From: Methylovirgula sp.
Lineage (GTDB): Bacteria > Pseudomonadota > Alphaproteobacteria > Rhizobiales > Beijerinckiaceae
Direction of reading: 5' to 3'
Assembly: GCA_030044485.1 (NCBI GenBank)
Contig: JASHVQ010000043.1
Location: 1-8,760, forward strand
DNA: 8,760 nucleotides
This document shows, piece after piece, positions 1 to 6,967 of the stretch. Numbering within the stretch: the first letter of the stretch is position 1; each line of letters opens with the position of its first letter. A model generated the notes under the pieces. It saw only the letters and a program-made list of their open reading frames with translations, had not been told where the DNA came from and did not search any database. A program made the position numbers and the translations under genes.

Positions 1-1184
1 TTGGCTATTGTGAAATAGAGATAGGGCTCCGCACCGACGTCATCGAAATTGCGGTCCCGCGCGTCCTCGTCGAGCAGCGACGGATAGGCGATGATCGAAC
101 CGGTCGCCGTGCAAATATCGGAATCGAGCGTTCTGTCGGCATAAAGCAGGCGCGGCGCGCTCCAATGCGTGAGGTCGGTCGCGGTCGCATAATAGAAGCC
201 GTCGACCGGGTAGAGGCCCGCGTCGCGCGCCACCGAAAAGACGGCGATCCAGAGGCCGGTGCCGCGCATGCGCACCACCGCCCCGACCGGGAAGATGAAG
301 GGGGAGATGGGCTCGCAAGGGGCAATCTGCCTCGCCCCGCCCCGGTAGGGGTCCGAATAGCGGATCGTAAAGTTGTGACCGTCGAAGGCCCGCCAGGAAC
401 CTGGATCTTGCGGATTGGCGGAGCGAAACAGACAGGCCCCGTAATTCTGCCCGTCCCAGCCGGTGGTCGCGGCGAAGAAATACTCATAGGTCCCGTCGGA
501 GAAAATGTTCGACGGGTTGAAGAACCCGCGATGCCGGCCCTGGCCGACATCTTGTCCAAATGGCGCCGAGGCGACGACCAGCGGCTTCGCCTTGGTGAAA
601 TTCATGCCGCCGTCGGTCGAACGATAGGCAAGGATCGAATTGTACCAGCAGCCGAGCGAGGATTGTACCCTACAACGCCCATGGTCGTCGGCGTGATATT
701 CATGATGCACCAGGGCCGCGACGTTGCGGCCGTCCGCGGTCCACGTCGCCGTAATGAAGTTCCTATCGTTGTAATCGGCCGGTTCGGGATCGAATCCGCT
801 GTTGAGCACGATATGGCAGTCGAGCGAGAGATGCGACAAATCCTTGCCGCGCATGACGCGGTTCACGTAATGCATCGCAAAAAACACGACATTGCCGTTG
901 GCATCGCGAAAGGCGCGCGGGTTGACGTCGGGCACATCCACGGCGGCGCAACCCTCGCGGCTGGAGTCGAAGACGATTTCCGGCCGGCCTAAGAGGCTAA
1001 GCGTCGCATCTTCAGCGCGCGCCGCGCGCGCCATCAGCGATGCCATGGCGAGCATGATGCCAAGCGCGACACGCAAGCCGAGTTTGGCAAGGGAACTTGC
1101 CAACTCCCTGCATCGAAGGCGCAACCGACCGCGCGGGCTTAATTGGTGCTCAACTTCTTTGCGCTGGATGATGTTAATAAGCAT
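1..1184 (-). CDS. Exported cysteine-rich protein, possibly beta-propeller glycosidase-like; C-terminus cut by window edge
   Basis: The function is not recognised. The frame is open from the left edge to an ATG at 1184, which overlaps the sugar transferase stop by 11 nt. A TTG at 1103 is a rival start: it sits directly behind AGGGAG (too close for a normal ribosome site) and gives a shorter, better signal peptide. That peptide has the basic patch SLAKLGLR, the hydrophobic run VALGIMLAMASLM, and a likely cleavage site at ARA/ED. The mature part has seven cysteines (REGCAAV, LDCHI, GRCRV, LGCWYN, GACLF, APCEP, DICTA), which suggests disulfides in the periplasm or outside. It is rich in Trp, Tyr, Asp and Gly. 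Repeating strand-like blocks such as AYRSTDGGMNF, FFNPSNIFSDGTYEYFFAA and GFYYATATDLTHWSAP resemble GH43- or sialidase-like propellers. As the last visible gene of an EPS operon it may act on the polymer. The reading frame and export are fairly sure; the fold is inference. Confidence 0.72.
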   Translation of the reverse strand, partial: MLINIIQRKEVEHQLSPRGRLRLRCRELASSLAKLGLRVALGIMLAMASLMARAARAEDATLSLLGRPEIVFDSSREGCAAVDVPDVNPRAFRDANGNVVFFAMHYVNRVMRGKDLSHLSLDCHIVLNSGFDPEPADYNDRNFITATWTADGRNVAALVHHEYHADDHGRCRVQSSLGCWYNSILAYRSTDGGMNFTKAKPLVVASAPFGQDVGQGRHRGFFNPSNIFSDGTYEYFFAATTGWDGQNYGACLFRSANPQDPGSWRAFDGHNFTIRYSDPYRGGARQIAPCEPISPFIFPVGAVVRMRGTGLWIAVFSVARDAGLYPVDGFYYATATDLTHWSAPRLLYADRTLDSDICTATGSIIAYPSLLDEDARDRNFDDVGAEPYLYFTIA

Positions 1185-2712
1185 TTCCGGTCTTGAGCAG
1201 CGCGAAAGGTGTCGCCACAAGGATGTAGACATCGAGCAGCAGCGACCAATTCTCGATGTAATATAGGTCGCACTCGACACGTCCTTGGATTTTTTCCGGC
1301 GTATCTGTTTCGCCGCGCCAACCGTTGATCTGCGCCCAGCCGGTCATGCCGGGCCGAACGCGGTGGCGTGCGAAATAGCCGTCCACGACCTTGTCATATT
1401 CGCGTTCGGCTGCCTTGGCATGCAGCGCGTGCGGGCGAGGCCCGACGAGCGAAAGGTCGCCGGTGAAAACGACGTTGAAAAGTTGCGGAAGTTCGTCAAG
1501 CGACGTCTTGCGAATGAAGCGGCCGACGCGCGTAACGCGCGGGTCACCCTTGGTCACAAGCTTCGCCGCGCCGAAATCGAGTGCATCTATGAACATCGAT
1601 CGGAACTTGTAGACCTCGATGATTTCATTGTTGAACCCATAGCGCTTCTGTTTGAAGAGCGCGGGGCCTTTCGAATCGATTTTCACCGCCAGTGCTATGG
1701 CGGCCATCAGCGGGGCAAGCAGCACAAGCAACAGGCCGCCAACCAATTTATCGAAGCAATATTTGAGAACCAGATCCCAGTCGGCGATCGGCTTGTCGAC
1801 GATGTCGATGAGAGGCACCGAGCCGATATAGGAATAGGAATGCGGCCGGAAGTGCAGCTTGTTCATGTGCGCGGCGAGGCGGACGTCGATTGGCAAGACC
1901 CAAAGCTTGCGCAACATTTGCAGCAGACGCTGTTCGGCGGTAATCGGCAGGGTGAAGATGACGAGATCGATGCGCGTGCGGCGCGCGAATTCAATCAGAT
2001 CGTCGACGCTGCCGAGCTTCGGAAAACCCGCGACGACGGTTGGCGAGCGTTCGTCGGTGCGATCGTCGAAGATACCGAGAATCTGCAGATCTATGGGCGG
2101 TTGTTCGGCAAGCTCGTGCAAGAGTTGATCGGCGGCTGGACCGCCGCCAACCAAAACGGCGCGCCGCACGAGGCGCCCGGTCCGTATCAGCCTGTCGACC
2201 GCAAGCGCCAACACCATGCGTTCGGCGCCGATCGCCACGAGGCCGCCCGCGAACCAGGCGAGCATAAAGCTGCGCGGATAAACCGCCTCGAGAGACAAGC
2301 TGAAGATCGCGGCGATGCTTACCGCATAGTCGCAGACGAGCGCCGCGACGAGACGCGGCAGATTTGCGGCGAAATTCCTGAATGGGCTTATTTCGTAGAG
2401 CCCGAAGCACTGGATCGCCAAAACCGCGCCCGCCGCGATCACGGGCAGACCGATAGAATTATGAAGCCATCCCGCATGGGGCGACGGCGTTGCGTAGAAA
2501 GCTAGGAAGCCAAGACCGACCAGCAGAATGAGCAGGAATTCCGCCACCCGTACGAGGCCTTCGAGCACGACTCGCGAGATCACCGGCGCCGCTGGGGCGC
2601 AATGCAAGTCTCGCGCAACCGCCTGAAGCCCTTCCAGGTTTGCCTTCATTTTCCGTTCAGCGGCAGGATCGGGGCGGAGTTTTTCGAAATCGCGAAAGGT
2701 CAGTTTTGACAT
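1174..2712 (-). CDS. Undecaprenyl-phosphate sugar-1-phosphate transferase (WcaJ/PssY-like polyprenyl glycosylphosphotransferase)
   Basis: This 512-residue protein is the likely priming enzyme of the EPS pathway. It would transfer a hexose-1-phosphate from a nucleotide sugar to undecaprenyl phosphate at the inner membrane. The N-terminal half has several hydrophobic segments between about 45 and 170. A Rossmann-like domain follows (AVLVGGGPAADQLL, near 186-199, to about 300), then a membrane segment near 318-344. The C-terminal catalytic domain is intact, with KFRSM near 369, the Asp-Glu dyad in DELPQLFNV near 406, LSLVGPRPH near 420, RPGMTGWAQINGWRG near 453 and DLYYIENWS near 482. Length matches the long WcaJ/WbaP class, not the short PglC class. 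The ATG at 2712 lies 12 nt after the glycosyltransferase stop with only a weak AGGG ahead, so translation may be coupled. The sugar (glucose or galactose) cannot be told from sequence alone. Confidence 0.95.
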   Translation of the reverse strand: MSKLTFRDFEKLRPDPAAERKMKANLEGLQAVARDLHCAPAAPVISRVVLEGLVRVAEFLLILLVGLGFLAFYATPSPHAGWLHNSIGLPVIAAGAVLAIQCFGLYEISPFRNFAANLPRLVAALVCDYAVSIAAIFSLSLEAVYPRSFMLAWFAGGLVAIGAERMVLALAVDRLIRTGRLVRRAVLVGGGPAADQLLHELAEQPPIDLQILGIFDDRTDERSPTVVAGFPKLGSVDDLIEFARRTRIDLVIFTLPITAEQRLLQMLRKLWVLPIDVRLAAHMNKLHFRPHSYSYIGSVPLIDIVDKPIADWDLVLKYCFDKLVGGLLLVLLAPLMAAIALAVKIDSKGPALFKQKRYGFNNEIIEVYKFRSMFIDALDFGAAKLVTKGDPRVTRVGRFIRKTSLDELPQLFNVVFTGDLSLVGPRPHALHAKAAEREYDKVVDGYFARHRVRPGMTGWAQINGWRGETDTPEKIQGRVECDLYYIENWSLLLDVYILVATPFALLKTGNAY

Positions 2713-2724
2713 GCCCTATGACTT

Positions 2725-3924
2725 TCACGAAGGGAGGGCGAATGAAGCGGCCGAGGCATCGTCTTGACGCGCTTTTTTGGCGAGTGCGTCGACGTAGCCG
2801 CTAAGCACGGCATCGGCCATGTCGTTGATCGTAAATTGCGTGCTAACGAAGGCCGCCAGCGCCGCGCACTCTCGGCGAATTTCGTGCGCATCCTTTTCAA
2901 GCGCGGTTTTCATGGCTTCGGCGAGGATCGCCGGGTTGTTGCAAGGGATCAGCCTGTCGCGATATGGCCCGAAGATTTCGCCGATGCCGCCGACATCCGT
3001 TGCAACCATCGGCATTTGCGCCGCGGCGGCTTCAAGCACGATGTAGGGAAGCGACTCGGCACGGCTCGGCACCACGAGAATACGGCCAAGCCGAAAGGCT
3101 TCGCGCGCCGGCTTCAATCCGGCGAAGATTACGGAGTCGGCAACCCCGCGCTCATCGGCTTGGGCGACGAGCCGCTCTTCGTCGGGCCCCGAGCCGACAA
3201 GCACAAGGCGCGGTCGCTTGGCGAGATGGTTTGACAAAATGGCAAGTGCATCGATCAAGGTGTCGATGCCTTTGGCAGCGCGCAATTCGCCGACATAGAG
3301 GAATTCTTTCGCCTCGGGTAGAGGATCGATGGGAACGAATTCCGCGGCGCTCAGGCCGTTTGGTACGATACGGATGAGTTTGCGGGTCGGGCCAATGCGC
3401 TCGTGCACTTGCGTGGCGATATAGGCGCTCTCGAAAAGGAAGATGTCGGTTGCGTGGCGGAGCAGGCGCTCCATCTCCATGTAGCTGCGCTCAACCACGG
3501 GCCCGGCGCGATAGTTGAAGCTGCCGCCATGCGGCGTATAGGCGCGGATCGCCGAATCGAATCCTGGCAGGAATGCGGGCAAGCGGGCGAACGCCCCGCC
3601 TTTCGACCCGTGGCCATGCACGATATCCGGGGCAAGGGCGCGTGTGTGGAACGCGATGCGCAGGGCGGTTGGGATATCGAGAACATGCGGGTTGCGCGGC
3701 ATGCGCATGCGCGAGAGGCCAAGCGCCAGCATCGGCTCAAGCTCGGCGAGTATTTTCGCGGCGCGGTCCCCGCCCGTCATAGAATCGGTGACGAGGCCCA
3801 CCGCGTGACCGCGCGCCACCTGTTCGCGGGTGAGATCCACGACATGCCGGAAGAGCCCGCCGAGCGGCGCGCGCAGCACGTGCAATATGCGAAGCTTGCG
3901 ATCGCTTTGGTTCTCTGCCGGCAT
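2725..3924 (-). CDS. GT4-family glycosyltransferase (GT-B fold)
   Basis: This is a 399-residue cytoplasmic or membrane-associated enzyme that would add a sugar to the lipid-linked EPS repeat unit. The N-terminal Rossmann domain opens with KLRILHVLRAPLGGLFRHVVDL (read from about residue 10), including the glycine loop of acceptor-side GT4 domains, and continues with DIVHGHGSKGG near 100-110. The C-terminal nucleotide-sugar domain has LYVGELRAAKGIDTLIDAL near 209, LVLVGSGPDEERL near 241, and the retaining-enzyme E-x7-E signature ESLPYIVLE at 290-298, followed by ATDVGGIGEIF. The start was placed at the ATG at 3924 (MPAENQ), 10 nt after the export protein's stop with GGAA just upstream. An ATG at 4020 in the same frame would overlap that gene by 86 nt and add a non-homologous basic, Cys/Trp-rich leader, so it was not used. 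Donor and linkage are unknown. Confidence 0.93.
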   Translation of the reverse strand: MPAENQSDRKLRILHVLRAPLGGLFRHVVDLTREQVARGHAVGLVTDSMTGGDRAAKILAELEPMLALGLSRMRMPRNPHVLDIPTALRIAFHTRALAPDIVHGHGSKGGAFARLPAFLPGFDSAIRAYTPHGGSFNYRAGPVVERSYMEMERLLRHATDIFLFESAYIATQVHERIGPTRKLIRIVPNGLSAAEFVPIDPLPEAKEFLYVGELRAAKGIDTLIDALAILSNHLAKRPRLVLVGSGPDEERLVAQADERGVADSVIFAGLKPAREAFRLGRILVVPSRAESLPYIVLEAAAAQMPMVATDVGGIGEIFGPYRDRLIPCNNPAILAEAMKTALEKDAHEIRRECAALAAFVSTQFTINDMADAVLSGYVDALAKKARQDDASAASFALPS

Positions 3925-3934
3925 CGCGGTTCCG

Positions 3935-4489
3935 TTAAAAAAAGCGCTCGCCCACCACGATCGTGTCCCCCGGTTGCACGGGATGCCGGATGGGGACTTG
4001 CCCGGTAATCTGCATGCCATGGTAGACGCGCGTCAGGCTGACGGTGTCCTTGTTGGCGCGCGGCGTGAAACCGCCGGCTATCGCCACCGCTGTCTCGGCG
4101 TTCATCCCATTGACGTAGGGATATTGACCCGGCGTGGTTACTTCGCCGAGCACGAAGAAGGGCCTGTAGGCTTCCACCTCGACGGACACTTGCGGATCGC
4201 GCAGGAAGCCGTCGCGCAGCCGCTCGGCGATATCGGCGGCGAGTGCGGACGTCGTTTTTCCTCCCGCCTCGACGAGCCCGATGAGCGGCATCTGGATATG
4301 GCCTGAGCCGTCGACAGCATAGGAATTACTCAACGTGTCCTGGCCGTAGACAATAACGCGCAAGCGATCGCCGCTTGCGAGCGTGTAGGGGACATTTTGG
4401 CCAGGATCCAAATAGGCCGAGTAAGGCGGCGCGCAGGCCGCGAGCGCCAGCGACAAGGCTGTCAAGACCGGAACCAAAATGCGCCGCAT
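3935..4489 (-). CDS. Short outer-membrane polysaccharide export lipoprotein (Wza/GumB-type OPX)
   Basis: This 184-residue protein would form the periplasmic or outer-membrane part of the EPS export channel. The N-terminus is a lipoprotein signal: MRRILVPVLTALSLALAAC puts the lipobox LAAC at 16-19, so Cys19 would be acylated. The Poly_export domain follows at about 34-105 (YTLASGDRLRVIVYGQDTLS, DGSGHIQMPLIG). An SLBB domain follows at about 108-165 (FFVLGEVTTPGQYPYVNGM, ETAVAIAGGFTPRA). The protein then stops at PGDTIVVGERFF. Unlike Wza (about 380 residues), it has one SLBB and no C-terminal amphipathic helix to span the outer membrane, like the short GumB class. It is the first gene of the minus-strand operon and faces the divergent co-polymerase gene, its expected partner. 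No strong Shine-Dalgarno precedes the ATG at 4489, although the start is well fixed by the signal peptide. Confidence 0.93.
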   Translation of the reverse strand: MRRILVPVLTALSLALAACAPPYSAYLDPGQNVPYTLASGDRLRVIVYGQDTLSNSYAVDGSGHIQMPLIGLVEAGGKTTSALAADIAERLRDGFLRDPQVSVEVEAYRPFFVLGEVTTPGQYPYVNGMNAETAVAIAGGFTPRANKDTVSLTRVYHGMQITGQVPIRHPVQPGDTIVVGERFF

Positions 4490-4555
4490 GATGACTGCCG
4501 TAGGATTGGGATCTCGCCAAGAAGTTGCTGCCTGTTCTCACGTCTATAAGCAGCG

Positions 4556-4574
4556 ATGGTTAACAAAGCTTAAC
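4556..4574 (-). promoter_or_regulatory. Possible CtrA-type binding site (TTAA-N6-TTAACCAT)
   Basis: Read on the minus strand, this stretch is GTTAAGCTTTGTTAACCAT. It contains an exact match to TTAACCAT, one published form of the alphaproteobacterial CtrA site. It also has a second TTAA 6 nt upstream of it; the classical two-half site is TTAA-N7-TTAA(C), so the spacing is one base short. It is also an inverted repeat, GTTAA-N6-TTAAC at 4559-4574. It lies about 70 nt upstream of the export lipoprotein start and just before a TTATAG that could be a -10. Binding is inferred from the motif only. Confidence 0.4.
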
Positions 4575-4633
4575 TTTCAGCCGGCAATTTAAGGAACCTA
4601 TTAACCTTGTTTCAACTTTAAGACGGCTTGATG

Positions 4634-4653
4634 AGACGAAATCAGACGAGATC
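4634..4653 (+). repeat. Tandem 10-bp near-repeat in the co-polymerase leader
   Basis: Two adjacent copies, AGACGAAATC and AGACGAGATC, differ at one base. They lie 52-71 nt upstream of the co-polymerase ATG. Two copies could be a binding site for a dimeric regulator or could be chance. Confidence 0.45.
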
Positions 4654-4687
4654 GAGCCCCGAAGGCGACCCGGGAATCGCCGCCTCG
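4653..4687 (+). promoter_or_regulatory. Possible stem-loop in the co-polymerase 5' leader
   Basis: GGCGA (4664-4668) pairs with TCGCC (4677-4681) around the 8-base loop CCCGGGAA. An outer CGAG/CTCG pair (4653-4656 with 4684-4687) could extend it across unpaired bases. It ends 7 nt before the AAGG (4695-4698) that serves as the likely ribosome site of the gene at 4705. No T-run follows, so it is not an intrinsic terminator. Confidence 0.3.
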
Positions 4688-4704
4688 TTCTCGCAAGGCT
4701 GCGC

Positions 4705-6864
4705 ATGGCTGAGACATTTGAGGACATGAGCTTCGAAGCGCGGTCGACCGACCTCGATTTCGCTTCGCTCGGCGCAGCAATTCACAGAAAACGGCGCTGG
4801 ATCATTATCTCGACAGCCGTCGGCTTCCTGCTCGCCGCGCTCTTCGTGGCGGTCGTCAAGCCGCGCTACACCGGCGAATCCGAAGTGCTGCTCGAGAATC
4901 AGGAAAACTTCATGACCGGCCCGCAGCACGTCGAGAACGCCGAGCCGCCGGCGCCTCCCGCCGAGGATACCGACCTCGTCGGCAGCCAAATCCAACTCAT
5001 CACATCGAGCGACCTCGGGCGCCAGGCGATCGAAAAGCTCGGACTTATCGGCAATCCGGAATTCGACCCCTACGCCAATGGCCTCGGTCTCTTCACAAGC
5101 ATTCTCGTCGCCTTGGGCCTTGAGAAAGATCCGTTGCGCATTCCCGCCGCCGACCGCGTGCTCGATAATTTCGAGCAGAAGCTCTTCGTCTACTCGCCCA
5201 CCAAGACGCGCGTTATCGCTATCGAATTTTCATCGCGCGATCCGGAGCTCGCGGCGCGCGGCGCCAACGTGGTCGCCAACCTCTACCTCGAGGCGCAGTC
5301 CAACGCCAAACGGCAAATGGCGAAACAAGCCGCCGAATCGCTTGCCGCGCAGATCGACGAACAAAAGCAAGAAGTCACCCGCGCCGCCGACGAGGTCGAG
5401 CGCTACCGCGCGATGTCGGGCCTGCTTGCCGGCACCAACAACATGACCATCGCCGGCCAGCAGCTTGCCGATCTCAGCACCGATCTTTCGCACGCCCGCA
5501 CGGAACAAGCGGACAGTCAGGCGCGCGCCGCGCTCATTCGCCGGATGCTGAGCGAAGGACGCATCTCGGAAGTCCCGGACATTGCCAACAACGACCTCAT
5601 CCGCCGCATCGCCGAGCAGCGCGCGACGGCGGCCGCGCAGCTTGCGCTCGAATCGAGTACCTTGCTTCCTGGCCATCCGCGCATCAAGGAACTCACGGCC
5701 GAGGTCGCCGACCTCGATTCGCAACTCCAGTCGGCGGCGGAAAATATCGCGCGCGCCCTCGAGAACGACGCCAGCGTGGCGGGAGCGCGCCTCGCCAACC
5801 TGCAGGCGGCCATCGATCAGCAGAAGAAGGTCGTCGCCTCGGCCGACGCCGATCAGGTTCATTTGAACGAGCTGCAACGCGTCGCTCAGGCGTTGCGCGA
5901 TCAGCTCGACAGCAGCTTGACCAAATATCAAGAGGCGGTCGCTACCGAAAATTCGACCTCGGCGCCGCCCGACGCGCGCATCATAGCGCAGGCGACCGTG
6001 CCGGACCAGCCGGCGTTCCCGAAGAAAGTGCCGACCCTCGTCTTTGGAACCTTGGCGGCCTTCATCCTTTCGTTGGGCGCGGTGATCGGCAGCGAAATGC
6101 TTTCCGACAAAGCGCCGCAGGCGGTCGCGATCCAGAGACCAGTCGCGGCGCGCCGGACGCCCGGCGCACGCAGGTCGCTGATCGCCAAAGCTCTCTCCTC
6201 GCTGAAGCGTTTCGCACGATCGCGCTGGTTCGCAGAGGACGAAGCCAAGCCGGCGGAAGAGGACGATGACGTCGAGCAGGAAGCCGAGAACACCGGCGCG
6301 CGCGTGGTCGCTCGCGCCAGCACGCCGCAGGGCGTGCAGATTGTAGCGACCCGCCTCCAGGAAGGCGAAGCCTCGGCCGCGGCGCTCATCGGCTTTGCGC
6401 GCAATCTCGCGCAGGAAGGCCGCCCGATCATCGTCGATCTCGACTCGCGCGCCGACCAGATCCTGCCGCTCGTGGCCCGCCCGCTCGAGACGGAAAGGAT
6501 GGCGGGCCTGACCGATCTCCTCGACAAGGGGGCGCTTTTCGCCGACGTCATCCATCGCGACTGCGCCTCGCGCCTTCACTTCATCCCGTTCGGTTCGGGG
6601 GAGCGCTTCAATCCCGACGACCTCGACATTGTCCTCGACGCGCTCGGGCAAACCTACGATTTCGTGGTTCTCGCCGCGCCGCCTCTGACGACGAGCGAGA
6701 TGGCGAAGGCGCTCGCGCCCTATGCCGATTTCGTCGTCGTCGCAGCGCCCGAGGATACGTCCGAGACCGAGACCGCGGGCGCGCGCGCCGAACTCAATGC
6801 CGCAGGCGCCAGCGAAATTCTCGTCGTCTGTGGCGATCCCGAAGAGGCGCCGAGCTTCGCCTGA
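4705..6864 (+). CDS. Polysaccharide co-polymerase (Wzz/GumC/ExoP family) with degenerate tyrosine-kinase-like domain
   Basis: This 719-residue inner-membrane protein would control polymer length and link synthesis to the export lipoprotein. Order of parts: cytoplasmic N-terminus; TM1 near 32-51; Wzz domain to about 185; long periplasmic coiled-coil region about 195-410, rich in Ala, Gln and Glu; the co-polymerase proline motif PDQPAFPKK at 433-441; TM2 near 443-463; a basic juxtamembrane stretch (about 483-508) and then an acidic one (about 511-528); and a C-terminal domain at about 540-719. That domain aligns by eye with BY-kinases: IIVDLDSR (575-582) stands where Walker A' lies, then GLTDLL (601-606), RLHFIPFGSG (623-632) and YDFVVLAAPP (651-660) where Walker B lies. 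But the P-loop position reads QEGEASAAALIGFARNLA with no GK[ST], Walker B lacks its Asp, and no Tyr-rich tail exists. It is therefore probably unable to phosphorylate. AAGG 7 nt before the ATG supports the start. Confidence 0.94.
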   Translation: MAETFEDMSFEARSTDLDFASLGAAIHRKRRWIIISTAVGFLLAALFVAVVKPRYTGESEVLLENQENFMTGPQHVENAEPPAPPAEDTDLVGSQIQLITSSDLGRQAIEKLGLIGNPEFDPYANGLGLFTSILVALGLEKDPLRIPAADRVLDNFEQKLFVYSPTKTRVIAIEFSSRDPELAARGANVVANLYLEAQSNAKRQMAKQAAESLAAQIDEQKQEVTRAADEVERYRAMSGLLAGTNNMTIAGQQLADLSTDLSHARTEQADSQARAALIRRMLSEGRISEVPDIANNDLIRRIAEQRATAAAQLALESSTLLPGHPRIKELTAEVADLDSQLQSAAENIARALENDASVAGARLANLQAAIDQQKKVVASADADQVHLNELQRVAQALRDQLDSSLTKYQEAVATENSTSAPPDARIIAQATVPDQPAFPKKVPTLVFGTLAAFILSLGAVIGSEMLSDKAPQAVAIQRPVAARRTPGARRSLIAKALSSLKRFARSRWFAEDEAKPAEEDDDVEQEAENTGARVVARASTPQGVQIVATRLQEGEASAAALIGFARNLAQEGRPIIVDLDSRADQILPLVARPLETERMAGLTDLLDKGALFADVIHRDCASRLHFIPFGSGERFNPDDLDIVLDALGQTYDFVVLAAPPLTTSEMAKALAPYADFVVVAAPEDTSETETAGARAELNAAGASEILVVCGDPEEAPSFA

Positions 6865-6956
6865 ACGGCAGATCGGCCCCGGTGAACCTGCGCGCCCGAA
6901 GATTCGACCAAGGAGCATGCTATCACGCGCGCCGCCTTGCTGCGGCACGTCGCGAC

Positions 6957-6961
6957 GGAGG
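6957..6961 (+). promoter_or_regulatory. Strong ribosome binding site fixing the small DUF5808-like gene start
   Basis: GGAGG sits 6 nt before the ATG at 6968. The same frame stays open upstream into the 3' end of the co-polymerase gene, so this site decides that translation begins at 6968 and not earlier. Confidence 0.8.
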
Positions 6962-6967
6962 TCTCGC

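Larger units (their letters stand above)
4490..4704. promoter_or_regulatory. Divergent intergenic promoter region between the EPS operon and the co-polymerase gene
   Basis: This 215-bp region has no gene and must hold promoters for both strands. The stretch 4555-4625 is much more AT-rich than its surroundings and has TTAA tetramers at 4560, 4570, 4589, 4601 and 4618. TATAAG at 4545-4550 (TTATAG read on minus) could serve as a -10 element for the minus operon. No convincing sigma70 -35/-10 pair could be fixed for the plus gene. The last 75 bp before 4705 form a GC-rich leader with a repeat and a hairpin. Confidence 0.6.

Noticed and set aside
165..992. 275-codon plus-strand frame at the left end
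   Set aside because: The minus-strand frame has a signal peptide, even codon use and ordered Cys/Trp motifs; the plus frame is its shadow.
1285..2505. 406-codon open frame on the plus strand opposite the sugar transferase
   Set aside because: The opposite strand encodes all catalytic motifs of the transferase; this frame has no recognisable domain or ribosome site.
3925..4020. Longer version of the GT4 glycosyltransferase starting at 4020
   Set aside because: It would overlap the export lipoprotein gene by 86 nt and add a leader unlike GT4 N-termini; the ATG at 3924 fits the operon spacing.
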